Shown piece after piece: positions 40,270 through 49,209 of a DNA stretch of 64,000 nt. A program made the position numbers and the translations under genes. Position 1 is the stretch's first letter. Each line of letters opens with the position of its first letter. Under the pieces are notes generated by a model. That model worked only from the letters and a program-made list of their open reading frames with translations, made no database searches and was not told the origin of the DNA. Source of the DNA: Paenibacillus sp. 32352 (GTDB lineage Bacteria > Bacillota > Bacilli > Paenibacillales > NBRC-103111); assembly GCF_002042965.1 (NCBI RefSeq), contig NZ_MZNT01000020.1, positions 62,001 to 126,000 on the forward strand, read 5' to 3'.

Positions 40270-41586
40270 ATGGCTGGAGGAACATGGACAACGCAAAATA
40301 AAGATCGTGCAGGGGTATACATTGAATTTGTCGGGGAGGGGAAACCAGTTGGAGCCGTAGGGGACCGCGGCGTGATGACCATGCCTTTATCGCTAAGCTG
40401 GGGATCGTCGAAGCAAATGCTCAAGATTCAAGCTGGCGAGGATGTATCCAAGCTGCTCGGATACGATGTGACGGCATTGCAGCTGCTGCTGGTCAAGGAA
40501 GCGCTGAAGCGGGTTAAGACGGTCCTTGTCTATCGCTTGAACGAAGGAGCCAAGGCGAAAGCAACGCTAGGCACTCTAACGGCAACTGCCCAATATGGCG
40601 GATTGCGCGGCAACGATATCTCTCTGGTTATCCAAAAGAATTTCGACGACGAAACCAAATGGGATGTGAAGACGCTGCTGGCGGGGAAAATCGCAGATAG
40701 TCAATCGGTCACCGATGCGGATGGCCTCAAGTCTAATGACTGGGTTGCATTCAGCGGAACCGGCGCTTTAACGGAAACGGCAGGAACTGCGCTGGCCGGC
40801 GGTACAGACGGTACGGTGACCAACCAGGACCATATGGACTATTTGGCGGCTGCCGAGCTGGTCGACTTCCAAACGATGGCTCTCCCGTCAACGGACAGCA
40901 CCCTCAAATCGGTATACACTTCCTTCGTGCGCCGGCTTCGGGATGATGAAGGCAAGAAGGTCCAGGTCGTGCTGGAAAACTATCCAACGGCGGACTATGA
41001 AGGCGTCATTAGCGTCAAGAACGGCGTTATTCTCTCGGATGGGACAAGGCTGAAGGCGGCACAAGCTGTGGCATGGGTTGCTGCTGCAACGGCCGGAGCG
41101 CAGGTGAACGAATCGCTGACCTATGATGCTTACGATGATGCTGTCGACGTGGAGCCCCGCTATACCAACGAGCAGATCATCACAGCCATCAATAATGGGG
41201 AATTTGTGTTTACGCCAAGCCAAGGGAAAGCCAAGGTGGAGCTGGACATCAATACCTTTACGGGCTTTTCTCCGGCCAAAGGCAAGGAGTTCCGCAAAAA
41301 TCGGGTCATTCGCGTGCTCGACGGCATCAACAATGACTTCAAACGAATCTTCGAATCGTTCTTTATCGGAAAAGTGGACAATAACGCGGATGGCAGAAAT
41401 CTACTGCGCGGCGAATGCAATTCGTACTTGAGCACATTGCAGGGAATCAATGCGGTTCAAAACTTCGATTCTCAAAGCGACGTAGTGGTGCTGGAAGGCA
41501 ATGAGGCGGATAGCGTGTATGTGGAAGTTGGAGTACAGCCGGTCGATTCGGTTGAAAAAATTTATATGAAAGTGACGGTGCAATAA
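40270..41586 (+). CDS. Contractile phage tail sheath protein (XkdK-like)
   Basis: A 438-aa tail sheath. It begins MAGGTWTTQNKDRAGVYIEF, the usual opening of sheath proteins, and has the conserved C-terminal core GFSPAKGKEFRKNRVIRVLDGINND followed by FIGKVDNNADGRNLLRGECNSYL. Sheath subunits surround the tube and contract to drive it through the target envelope. Its presence shows the locus encodes a myovirus-type, R-type particle rather than a flexible tail. Confidence 0.95.
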   Translation: MAGGTWTTQNKDRAGVYIEFVGEGKPVGAVGDRGVMTMPLSLSWGSSKQMLKIQAGEDVSKLLGYDVTALQLLLVKEALKRVKTVLVYRLNEGAKAKATLGTLTATAQYGGLRGNDISLVIQKNFDDETKWDVKTLLAGKIADSQSVTDADGLKSNDWVAFSGTGALTETAGTALAGGTDGTVTNQDHMDYLAAAELVDFQTMALPSTDSTLKSVYTSFVRRLRDDEGKKVQVVLENYPTADYEGVISVKNGVILSDGTRLKAAQAVAWVAAATAGAQVNESLTYDAYDDAVDVEPRYTNEQIITAINNGEFVFTPSQGKAKVELDINTFTGFSPAKGKEFRKNRVIRVLDGINNDFKRIFESFFIGKVDNNADGRNLLRGECNSYLSTLQGINAVQNFDSQSDVVVLEGNEADSVYVEVGVQPVDSVEKIYMKVTVQ

Positions 41587-41587
41587 T

Positions 41588-42052
41588 ATGTCTTTCTTAA
41601 GAGCGAGCGATACGATTTCCGGTCAAGAGGGCCGGGCTTATGCCACAATTAACGGTCAGGTGGAAGAGATGTTCTACATCAAGAAGCTTGAGGGCAAGGT
41701 CGAAAAGGAAAAGTCTGAGGTGAAGACTCTGGGACGACGCGGCACGCAGCATAAGGCTAAGGGCTGGAAAGGCTCAGGCAGCATGACGATTTATTACATC
41801 ACCTCGGTGTTCAGAGAAATGATGCTGGATTATATCAAGCAGGGCAAGGATACCTATTTCGATGTGCAGGTGATCAACGAGGATCCGTCCTCTTCCGTAG
41901 GAAAACAAACGGTTGTCCTGAAGGGCGTGAATTTGGATAGCGTCATTATGGCGCTGCTGGACACGGGCTCGGATGCTTTGGAAGAGGAAGTAAGTTTTAC
42001 GTTTGATGATGTGGATATTCTAGACCAATTCGGAAAGCCCGTTCTGGGTTAA
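41588..42052 (+). CDS. Phage tail tube protein (XkdM-like)
   Basis: A 154-aa inner tube protein, next to the sheath as in all PBSX-type operons. Seen: LRASDTISGQEGRAYATINGQVEEMFYIKKLEG at the N-terminus, KGWKGSGSMTIYYITS, and EEEVSFTFDDVDILDQF at the C-terminus. Its hexameric rings stack inside the sheath. It starts one base after the sheath stop. Confidence 0.93.
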   Translation: MSFLRASDTISGQEGRAYATINGQVEEMFYIKKLEGKVEKEKSEVKTLGRRGTQHKAKGWKGSGSMTIYYITSVFREMMLDYIKQGKDTYFDVQVINEDPSSSVGKQTVVLKGVNLDSVIMALLDTGSDALEEEVSFTFDDVDILDQFGKPVLG

Positions 42053-42072
42053 TTAATGGAGGGTATTAAACA

Positions 42073-42492
42073 ATGAGCGATTTGAGCGTATTCTATGCAC
42101 AAAATGTTAGCGGCTTGACGGAGGAACTGGTTGTTTCGGAACGCTTTAAGGACAAGGACGGGAAGCCGGTCCCTTGGAAGCTGAGAAGTATGACGGAGGA
42201 AGAGAACGAATCGATTCGTAAGTCGGCGACCAAGCGCGTTCAAGGAAAGAGAGGTGTGGCAACGCAGGAAACCGATCCAACGGAATATATGGTGAAGCTG
42301 GCGGTTGCCAGCGTCGTATTCCCGAATCTGAAAGATGCCGAGCTGCAAAAATCCTACGGCGTCATGGGCGCAGAGAACCTTCTCCGGAAAATGCTGTTGG
42401 CAGGGGAGTATGCGGCGCTGATTGAAAAAATCCAGGAGCTTAACGCCTTCGACAAAAATATGAACGAGCTGGTCGAAGAAGCAAAAAACTAG
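42073..42492 (+). CDS. Phage tail assembly chaperone (XkdN-like, gpG equivalent)
   Basis: A 139-aa chaperone between tube and tape measure. Contains WKLRSMTEEENESIRKSATKR and EYMVKLAVASVVFPNLKDAELQ, typical of XkdN. It ends ..EEAKN-stop on the sequence GCAAAAAACTAG, a slippery heptamer directly before the stop, which yields the extended GT form described in the next entry. In long-tailed phages both forms are needed, in a fixed ratio, to wrap the tape measure during tail assembly. Confidence 0.92.
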   Translation: MSDLSVFYAQNVSGLTEELVVSERFKDKDGKPVPWKLRSMTEEENESIRKSATKRVQGKRGVATQETDPTEYMVKLAVASVVFPNLKDAELQKSYGVMGAENLLRKMLLAGEYAALIEKIQELNAFDKNMNELVEEAKN

Positions 42493-42539
42493 TTATGGAG
42501 GGGGACGGTGAGGCTAATTATGCTTACTACGCCCTCCAT
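42483..42539 (+). promoter_or_regulatory. Programmed -1 ribosomal frameshift element
   Basis: Heptamer A-AAA-AAC at 42483-42489 in the zero frame, stop TAG at 42490-42492, a 5-base spacer, then a perfect 8-bp inverted repeat ATGGAGGG (42495-42502) / CCCTCCAT (42532-42539) as stimulatory stem. This is the complete standard architecture. Confidence 0.9.
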
Positions 42540-42662
42540 GAATTAAACATTTTACCGCATGATCTAATGAACATGACTTCCCGTCAAAGGGCCGTGATCT
42601 ATGCCATGATTGATATTCGAATCGATCAGGAGAAAAAGGCCCAGGCGAAGAAAAGCAGGTAG
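42489..42662 (+). CDS. Tail chaperone frameshift extension (gpGT C-terminal part)
   Basis: After -1 slippage at 42483-42489 the reading continues CTA-GTT-ATG-GAG and stays open for 57 codons to a stop at 42660-42662. The product (..LVMEGDGEANYAYYALHELN.. RAVIYAMIDIRIDQ..) is the domain that binds the tape measure in other phages. No separate ribosome binding site is convincing for the ATG at 42495, supporting synthesis by frameshifting. It is not an independent gene. Confidence 0.85.
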   Translation, partial: LVMEGDGEANYAYYALHELNILPHDLMNMTSRQRAVIYAMIDIRIDQEKKAQAKKSR

Positions 42663-42703
42663 CCGCAGAGAGGTTTACTTGTGCAAGAAAGGAGGGAGAG
42701 CCG

Positions 42704-44998
42704 CTGGCAACCATAGGAGCATCGTTGAAATTGATTAAACAATTTTCACAAGCGTCAACAATATCCAAATCGGGTATGGGCACGGTTTTCAATTCTACTG
42801 TATTGTTGAAACAATCTATACAGGCTAATATCAAGATCACTGTTGCCAACGCTGCCAATGCAGTAAAGACTGCGAATATCACAAATGCAAAAATTTCAAA
42901 TGTGGCGAATGTGGCAAAAGTTGCGAATGTGGCAAATGTAGCAAAGGTTGCAAATGTCGTTAATGCCGCGAAGGCTGCGGGTGCAGCTAATCCCCCAATG
43001 AACCCAGCACCGGCAATGCCTAAATTATCAGCTGGAGGATTAACAAATATATTACGCTTATTGACGTTAATCGTCCAAACGGCCAGACTGTTTAAGCTTT
43101 CCAATACCGGAGTAAAGCAAATGCAGGAGGACCTAAAGAAAATCGCCGAGCTGGAGGAAAAGGTTAATCAGCTGCAGGATAAATTGAACGGTAAGGGCAA
43201 GCAAGGCGGGGGGGCCGGGGGCGGGCTTTTGGACAAAATCAAAGGGTTGGCCGGCCAGTATTTAAACTTCGATACGTTCAAAGAGCTCGGAGGAAAAGCC
43301 CTGTCCGGCGGAATGGAGCTGCAGAAGCTGCAAGATACGTTTAAGGCAAGAACCGGTGACGATCAAGTAGGTACTGCGATGTTTCAAAAGTTCAAGGCGG
43401 ATGCTGTCAAGTCGGGTGTGGACGTCAATGAATTTTTGAAGGGAACGTTATCATTCTTTCCTCAGACCAAGAACACGAATCAACTTGAGAAAATCAATAA
43501 TTTGGCGCTTCGCCTAAATGCATTCGATAACGAGGGTAAAGGACTGGGGGATAACATCTCCGTACTGAAAGAAGCGATGAGCGGAAATACCGCTTCGCTG
43601 GCAGGGCGTTACAACATGTCCGAGGCAAGCATTAAGGCTTCAAAAATTGAGGATCTCGGAAAAGCCGGCGATTTGAATGGTTTTATAAATGCTTTTGATA
43701 AACTGCTTGAAAAGGAAAATATGGGAAAGAAAGCACTTGAAACGATGTTAGCGACACCGGCCAAGCAAGTGGAGGCGTTGGGTAACCATTTCCAAACATC
43801 TCTCGCCACTGCTGGCCAAGGGGCATTACAAGCTCTGCAGCCTCTGCTCGCGACACTCAACACGGCATTCCAGGAAGGGAAATTTGACCCGTTTTTTAAC
43901 GCACTACAAGCAGGCTTGAACGTAGTTGCTTGGCTCGTAACGTCTTTAGTGGACAGATTCCTGCAAGTATCCGATGCCATTCAAAGTAATTGGTCCACTG
44001 CCAGCAATATTATCCTGGCCGTTGCTGCAGCCATTGCTACCATGCTCATTCCTGTACTATGGGCCGCGCTTGTTCCCATATTGGAGCTGGCTCTCGCAAG
44101 CTGGCCCATCCTATTAGTAGCTGCTGCTGTAGGAATATTGGTTTATTATCTTTTAAACTGCGGCATTACTGCAGAGCAAATTGTCGGTGTTATAGTAGGG
44201 AGTTTCATGGTGCTATATGGAGTAGTATGGAATATTGTCGCCATGCTATGGAACGTTTTCGCGAGCTTTGGAGAAGGTCTAATCAATATATTTATAGACT
44301 CGACTTATTCCGTGAAAAAACTGTTCTACGATTTAGCTGTGACATTTGGCGGCTTCCTAATAAGCATGGCTCAGGGTGTTGAAGATTTCGCGGGCGGTTT
44401 TATGACAACCATCCTGAAGGGTATAAATGGAATTTTGAAAGGCTTTAATTGGCTGGCAGATGGAGTAAACAGCATGTTCGGACTCAATATCGGCCAAGCC
44501 AAGCTCTTTGATGAGAATAACATTCATGCCATCAGCGATAGTATGAGGGATATGATGGACCAGCTTGAGAAGCCTGTCAGTGACAAGGACGTAGCTGTCA
44601 TAGGACGGATGGATTACAAGGATTTGAAGAACGAATTCGATTTTGGCTATAGCAGCGGAGCGACCCTTGTCAATAAGCTGTCTTCACTGCAAGGCTCCCT
44701 TGACCCTAACAAGCAAACCTCTATCCTGGACGGTTGGAACCAAAAAAACAATAATATCGACAGGGTTGGCGTCGTCGGCCAGATCGATGATACGGTTGAC
44801 GTAACGAGCGAGGATATCAAGGTGATGCGGGACCTGGCGGAAATGCAAAATATCCAGAACTTCGTTACTTTAACCCCTACGGTTCAAGTCACAACGGGAG
44901 ATATTAATAATCCGACCGATGTGAATGAGATGATTCGCCGTATTGAAGACGTTATGGTAAGAGAAATTTCTAACTCAGCCCAAGGAGTATATGGGTAA
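42704..44998 (+). CDS. Phage tail tape measure protein (XkdO-like)
   Basis: A 764-aa tape measure. N-terminal reading (M)ATIGASLKLIKQFSQAS resembles the usual opening of such proteins; a tandem-repeat alanine/asparagine segment (about 45-90), a coiled coil (MQEDLKKIAELEEKVNQLQDKLN), and a hydrophobic stretch of several membrane-like helices (about 420-560) follow. The length sets tail length; at roughly 1.5 angstrom per residue it predicts a tail near 110 nm. Start: CTG at 42704 with AGGAGG 8 bases upstream, or TTG at 42725 with AGGAG 5 bases upstream; no ATG or GTG is available upstream. Confidence 0.9.
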   Translation: MATIGASLKLIKQFSQASTISKSGMGTVFNSTVLLKQSIQANIKITVANAANAVKTANITNAKISNVANVAKVANVANVAKVANVVNAAKAAGAANPPMNPAPAMPKLSAGGLTNILRLLTLIVQTARLFKLSNTGVKQMQEDLKKIAELEEKVNQLQDKLNGKGKQGGGAGGGLLDKIKGLAGQYLNFDTFKELGGKALSGGMELQKLQDTFKARTGDDQVGTAMFQKFKADAVKSGVDVNEFLKGTLSFFPQTKNTNQLEKINNLALRLNAFDNEGKGLGDNISVLKEAMSGNTASLAGRYNMSEASIKASKIEDLGKAGDLNGFINAFDKLLEKENMGKKALETMLATPAKQVEALGNHFQTSLATAGQGALQALQPLLATLNTAFQEGKFDPFFNALQAGLNVVAWLVTSLVDRFLQVSDAIQSNWSTASNIILAVAAAIATMLIPVLWAALVPILELALASWPILLVAAAVGILVYYLLNCGITAEQIVGVIVGSFMVLYGVVWNIVAMLWNVFASFGEGLINIFIDSTYSVKKLFYDLAVTFGGFLISMAQGVEDFAGGFMTTILKGINGILKGFNWLADGVNSMFGLNIGQAKLFDENNIHAISDSMRDMMDQLEKPVSDKDVAVIGRMDYKDLKNEFDFGYSSGATLVNKLSSLQGSLDPNKQTSILDGWNQKNNNIDRVGVVGQIDDTVDVTSEDIKVMRDLAEMQNIQNFVTLTPTVQVTTGDINNPTDVNEMIRRIEDVMVREISNSAQGVYG
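42842..42980 (+). repeat. Imperfect 9-bp tandem repeat within the tape measure gene
   Basis: Runs of GCAAATGTG/GCGAATGTG-like units encode repeated VAN, VAK and AN tripeptides (NVANVAKVANVANVAKVANV). It is AT-richer than the flanks and probably changes copy number by slippage in steps of three codons, keeping frame. Confidence 0.75.
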
Positions 44999-45010
44999 TT
45001 AGTAAAAAGC

Positions 45011-45037
45011 GCACCCTCCAGGGTGCCTTTCTTTTTT
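45011..45037 (+). terminator. Intra-operon terminator after the tape measure gene
   Basis: GCACCCT/AGGGTGC stem with a 2-base loop and a CTTTCTTTTTT tail. It probably reduces transcription into baseplate genes, which are needed in fewer copies than the sheath and tube. Confidence 0.75.
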
Positions 45038-45068
45038 ATGTAGGAAATAAAGGAAAGGAGTGCAGCTA

Positions 45069-45806
45069 TTGAACAACTACAGAATATCGCTGAGCTGGAA
45101 CAATCAAGCGGAAGGGTTCCAATTACCCGTAAATCCCGAGTCTCTGGACGTCAAAGAAGAAGGGCAGGGGAAAACCTACAATATTGTCGGCAGGGGCGGA
45201 GGCACGGATGAGACTCGGGCGGGCGAGATCAATGTCATCAAAAACCCGAAGCTGAAGGAAGTTAGTTTCAGCAGCTTTTTCCCTAATCAGTACTACCCTT
45301 TTGTCAATGAGGAAGTCACATTATTTGTGCCTATGTATTATGTTAACCTGATCCGAAAATGGATGGAGAGCAAGCACCCCATCCGATTTATTTTCGCGGG
45401 AGATTACAATGCTTTGGCCAAGGCAAGCGGCGTTACGGGATTATCAGACCTCAACTTCCCTGCATCTATTGAATCCTTCGAATGGAAGCAATCGGCAGGA
45501 TCCTCCGGCGATATTGAATACACCTTGAAGCTTAAGGAATATGTATTTTATTCAGCACGCGGTGTAAGCACAGTGGAATTGGAAAATGGAGAAACGGCAA
45601 TAGTGCAGCAGCAGCCGATGCGCCCGGACGAGCGGGTTAAACCGGAGACGTACACTTTAAGGGCGGGGGAACAGCTGAGGGAAGTAGCAAAACGTTTGTT
45701 TGGTGATGAAAATAGATGGACTGAGCTTCAAGCATTTAACGGAATTACAAACGATAAGGTTATGGAACTACCGGCAGGTACGTTGGTAAGAATTCCACAG
45801 TACTAG
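45069..45806 (+). CDS. LysM-containing baseplate/tail protein (XkdP-like)
   Basis: A 245-aa protein with a PBSX XkdP-like N-terminal body (YRISLSWNNQAEGFQLPVNPESLDV) and a C-terminal LysM peptidoglycan-binding domain (YTLRAGEQLREVAKRLFGDENRW..). It corresponds to gp53-type baseplate proteins. The TTG at 45069 is 8 bases after AAAGGAG and is preferred to the GTG at 45060, which overlaps the ribosome binding site. Confidence 0.9.
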   Translation: MNNYRISLSWNNQAEGFQLPVNPESLDVKEEGQGKTYNIVGRGGGTDETRAGEINVIKNPKLKEVSFSSFFPNQYYPFVNEEVTLFVPMYYVNLIRKWMESKHPIRFIFAGDYNALAKASGVTGLSDLNFPASIESFEWKQSAGSSGDIEYTLKLKEYVFYSARGVSTVELENGETAIVQQQPMRPDERVKPETYTLRAGEQLREVAKRLFGDENRWTELQAFNGITNDKVMELPAGTLVRIPQY

Positions 45807-45819
45807 GAGGTGGTCATAG

Positions 45820-46818
45820 ATGTTAGAGATTATCCTGGATAATCGGGACGGTCATTTGTGGGATGTCTCAGGAATCATTTCTGATGCGACCTATAAGACA
45901 AGCCGAAAGGGCAGCGCTTCTACTTTTGAGTTTACACTGATTAAAGGCGGCTGGTACGAGGATAAGGACTTTAAGTACAACGTCGGCGATATAGTCCGCG
46001 TACGCAAGGATGGCGTCAAAGTATTCTATGGGTACATTTTTGTGATTAGCAGCGGCCGGGACGAGGAAGTCAAAATTACGGCATATGATCAAATGCGATA
46101 CCTGATGGTCAATGATTACCTTCTAAAATCCGACATGACGGCTACGGAGGTCGTACAGCATTTTGCAGATAAATACCAGTTGAAAACAGGCACGCTGATC
46201 GATACCGAGTATAAGATTCCGAAGATATCGGAGGATGGCGTGAAGACGATGGATATTATTTGCAAGGCTATGGACAATACGCTGCTCGGAACCGGCAAAC
46301 AGTTCCTGCTTCTGGATGACTTCGGCGAGCTGGTTATCCAAAACGTTGAGGATAGGGTGCTTAATCTATCCCTAGGTGACGGAAGTCTTCTGTACGATTA
46401 CAAGCAAAAAGTAACCATCGAGAATTCATACAATATGGTTGTTCTCGGCCGGGACAATAAGGAGCTTGGAAAGCGCGAGCTATTTATAAAACAGGACAGC
46501 AGCAATATCGCCAAATGGGGACTGTTGATGCTGTACCAATCGGTGGACGAGAAGATGGACGATGACCAGGTGAAGAAGTCGCTGGCCAACTTGATGAATC
46601 TTAAGAATAGAGTGGGCAGAAGCTTTCAGGTGGAGGCTATTGGGGATATTCGCGTAAGAGCCGGCAGCTATTTATCTATTAACATTGCGGAAGAGGGGAT
46701 TAACATGAGGTTTTTGGTCAATGAGTGTACGCATAAATTTGAAGGCAGCGACCATTCCATGTCACTCGACCTGTTTGATATCAGAATGGATGACCCTAAG
46801 GTGGTGATTGAGAAATGA
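45820..46818 (+). CDS. Baseplate hub protein (XkdQ-like)
   Basis: A 332-aa hub protein (gpD/gp27-like). Seen: LEIILDNRDGHLWDVSGIISDATYKTSRKGSASTFEF opening and GSDHSMSLDLFDIRMDDPKVVIEK end, both typical of XkdQ. It is followed in ATGA overlap by the XkdR-like gene. AGGAGGTGG precedes the ATG. Confidence 0.9.
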   Translation: MLEIILDNRDGHLWDVSGIISDATYKTSRKGSASTFEFTLIKGGWYEDKDFKYNVGDIVRVRKDGVKVFYGYIFVISSGRDEEVKITAYDQMRYLMVNDYLLKSDMTATEVVQHFADKYQLKTGTLIDTEYKIPKISEDGVKTMDIICKAMDNTLLGTGKQFLLLDDFGELVIQNVEDRVLNLSLGDGSLLYDYKQKVTIENSYNMVVLGRDNKELGKRELFIKQDSSNIAKWGLLMLYQSVDEKMDDDQVKKSLANLMNLKNRVGRSFQVEAIGDIRVRAGSYLSINIAEEGINMRFLVNECTHKFEGSDHSMSLDLFDIRMDDPKVVIEK

Positions 46819-47159
46819 GATTATTAGATTTAATCAAGCAGGCGGGGGCCGATGCGGTTCATGCCGGATATCCCGTCTCCATATTTACAGGAAATGTAAC
46901 ACAAGTAAATCCTCTAGAAGTGAGCTTCGATCCGCAAAGAGAGCCGCTTACGGAGGATTTTTTGCTTGTTCCGGAAAGCCTTACCCCTCTGCAATTGGAT
47001 TTGAAGCATACGCATTCCATTAATGGGGGAAATACGGAAGAAGCCCTTGCCGAACCTATCGTCATTCGAAAAGGATTGGAAGCAGGCGATGTGGTGCTCC
47101 TGCTTAGAATGCAGGGCGGGCTTAAGTTCATCGTTCTGGATAAGGTGGTGGAGGGATGA
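46815..47159 (+). CDS. DUF2577 phage protein (XkdR-like)
   Basis: A 114-aa member of DUF2577, which lies between hub and wedge genes in PBSX-type baseplate operons. Contains IFTGNVTQVNPLEVSFDPQREPL and VVLLLRMQGGLKFIVLDKV. Translationally coupled on both sides by 4-base overlaps. Structural role likely a hub spike or OB-fold component. Confidence 0.88.
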   Translation: MRLLDLIKQAGADAVHAGYPVSIFTGNVTQVNPLEVSFDPQREPLTEDFLLVPESLTPLQLDLKHTHSINGGNTEEALAEPIVIRKGLEAGDVVLLLRMQGGLKFIVLDKVVEG

Positions 47160-47560
47160 TTCCGCAAGGCGGCATATTAGGCAAGGTGACTCAAACCGTA
47201 CGGCAGCCCGGCAGGACCTACCGGATCGATCCGGGTTTGAAGAGGATCCTGGGTATGGTAGATGGTTTGGAAGCCGTAAAGCAAGCGGCATTAAAAATAC
47301 TGGCGACGGAGCGGTTTGAACATATCATCTATAGCGGAAATTACGGCAGTGAATTTTCCAATATTCCGGGACGCAGCCCGTCCTTTGTTCAAACCGAGCT
47401 GAACAGGCGAATCCGGGAAGCATTATTGCAGGATGACCGGATCAAAGACATTCAGCACTTTGAAGTCGAGATAAACGGGGATGACATTACGGCTTCCTTT
47501 ACGGTTGTTTCACTGTATGGGAGTGTCGCATTAACCAAGGGGGTTGGAGAAAGTGTATGA
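47156..47560 (+). CDS. DUF2634 baseplate wedge protein (XkdS-like)
   Basis: A 134-aa gp25-like wedge protein. YRIDPGLKRILGMVDGLEAVKQAALKIL and ERFEHIIYSGNYGSE are the family core, including the lysozyme-like fold signature region used for sheath attachment. It overlaps the baseplate J gene by 8 bases. Confidence 0.9.
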   Translation: MIPQGGILGKVTQTVRQPGRTYRIDPGLKRILGMVDGLEAVKQAALKILATERFEHIIYSGNYGSEFSNIPGRSPSFVQTELNRRIREALLQDDRIKDIQHFEVEINGDDITASFTVVSLYGSVALTKGVGESV

Positions 47561-48632
47561 GCATCAAACATTTCAAGCCATTTTAAATAGAATGCTGGAC
47601 CGGATTCCTTCGGATATAGATAAACGGGAAGGCAGCATCATTTATGATGCGCTGGCACCGGCCGCATGGGAACTGGCAGGATTGTACACCGAGCTGGACA
47701 TTAACCGTAATCTCTCCTTTGCCGACACAGCGGCAGGAGATTATCTGGAGCGTCGTACGCTGGAATTTGGAATTGAACGCAAGCCTGCTACAAAATCTCT
47801 TCGCAAAGCGTTGTTCTATGGCTCGGGCAATGCTCCCTTCGACGTGCCTATCGGCAGCCGATTCTCAGGCAGTTCACTGAATTACACCGTCATTCGAAAG
47901 CTTGCGGCCGGTGCTTTTGAATTGGAGTGCGAGACGGCGGGAGCGGCTGGAAACCAATACTACGGTACACTGCTGCCTATTAATAATTTATCCGGGCTGG
48001 CCAAAGCAGAGCTTTCGGAAGTGCTCGTGCCCGGCGAGGATGTGGAAAGCGACGCTTCGCTACGGAAGCGGTACTTTGCGACCCTGAACGAGCAGCCCTT
48101 CGGAGGCAATGTTGCCGATTATAAGAAGAAGATCGGGGATATCCCGGGCATAGGGGGAGTCAAAGTATTTCCGGTGTGGCAGGGCGGAGGGACGGTGAAA
48201 TGCACTATTATTTCTTCCGACTACAGCTCACCGTCTCCCATGTTGGTTAACGATGTCCAGACCGCTATGGATCCAACCGTTAACAGCGCGGAAGGGCTTG
48301 GGTTTGCCCCTATCGGACATAAGGTCACCATAGCTGGAGTTGAGAATGTCACTCTCAATCTAGAAACAAGCCTTACGTTAGAAAATGGCATGACATTGGG
48401 ACAAGTTCAAGCTGAAATCGAAGCGGTGCTCGAAGCATACCTGTTATCCTTGCGGCAAGCGTGGATGAGTGAATCACAGCTTGTTATCAGGGTCAGTCAG
48501 ATTGAGGCGCGAATTCTGACCGTACCTGGTGTTACGGATGTATCCAATACGATGCTTAATGGAGCCGGTGCTAATCTGACATTAACGAGCGAGCAAATTC
48601 CGGTGCTTGGGGTGGTGAGCTTGTTTGTCTAA
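47553..48632 (+). CDS. Baseplate J family protein (XkdT-like)
   Basis: A 359-aa baseplate J protein (wedge arm). YEHQTFQAILNRMLDRIPSDIDKREGSIIYDALAPAAWEL is the standard N-terminus, and GDIPGIGGVKVFPVWQGGGTVKCTIISSD the central core. The GTG at 47553 lies 9 bases after AAGGGGG; the TTG at 47544 touches the ribosome binding site. Coupled to the following DUF2313 gene. Confidence 0.93.
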   Translation: MYEHQTFQAILNRMLDRIPSDIDKREGSIIYDALAPAAWELAGLYTELDINRNLSFADTAAGDYLERRTLEFGIERKPATKSLRKALFYGSGNAPFDVPIGSRFSGSSLNYTVIRKLAAGAFELECETAGAAGNQYYGTLLPINNLSGLAKAELSEVLVPGEDVESDASLRKRYFATLNEQPFGGNVADYKKKIGDIPGIGGVKVFPVWQGGGTVKCTIISSDYSSPSPMLVNDVQTAMDPTVNSAEGLGFAPIGHKVTIAGVENVTLNLETSLTLENGMTLGQVQAEIEAVLEAYLLSLRQAWMSESQLVIRVSQIEARILTVPGVTDVSNTMLNGAGANLTLTSEQIPVLGVVSLFV

Positions 48633-49209
48633 GCTGATTCATTACTTACCTGAGTTCTATGAGGAGATAACCGATTTCGCGGAGCTTGCTACAACGGAAG
48701 ATGCGGAGCTTGACGCTCTAGCCGAAGCCGTTCAAAGGCTGCTGGATGACCAATTCGTAGATACGTCCAGCATCCAGGCTATCAAACGCAGGGAGCAAAT
48801 GCTGGGGATTCGAGCTGACTCAACGACAGAGTCCCTGGATTTCCGGCGCAGAAGACTGATCAACCGCTACTCCACCAAGCCCCCCTTTACTGCGCGTTAT
48901 CTACAGACCCGATTGGATGTACTTGCCGGCGAGGGGCGTGCCACCGTGGAGATCGACGAGCAAAATTATATTCTCAAAGTAACATTTGACGTTCCGGACG
49001 CCGCCTATTTTAAAGAGATCGAATATACGATTCATACGATTAAACCGGCTAACATTGTCTACCATCAATCGACCTCGTTACTCGATACTATCGTGTTACA
49101 GGAGCATGTGAGTGCTACGCCACTAATTCGCGGAACCCGGTTAGGGAGCGGCTGGAAGCTGGGTCAAACGCCATTTGCAGTAAAAGGGCAGGAGGTGCAG
49201 TTAGTATGA
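48625..49209 (+). CDS. DUF2313/YmfQ family phage protein (XkdU-like)
   Basis: A 194-aa protein with LPEFYEEITDFAELATTEDAELDAL at the N-terminus and a middle RRLINRYSTKPPFTARYLQTRLD segment of the YmfQ family, which links the baseplate J protein to tail fibres. TTG start at 48625, overlapping the preceding gene by 8 bases. Confidence 0.9.
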   Translation: MSKLIHYLPEFYEEITDFAELATTEDAELDALAEAVQRLLDDQFVDTSSIQAIKRREQMLGIRADSTTESLDFRRRRLINRYSTKPPFTARYLQTRLDVLAGEGRATVEIDEQNYILKVTFDVPDAAYFKEIEYTIHTIKPANIVYHQSTSLLDTIVLQEHVSATPLIRGTRLGSGWKLGQTPFAVKGQEVQLV

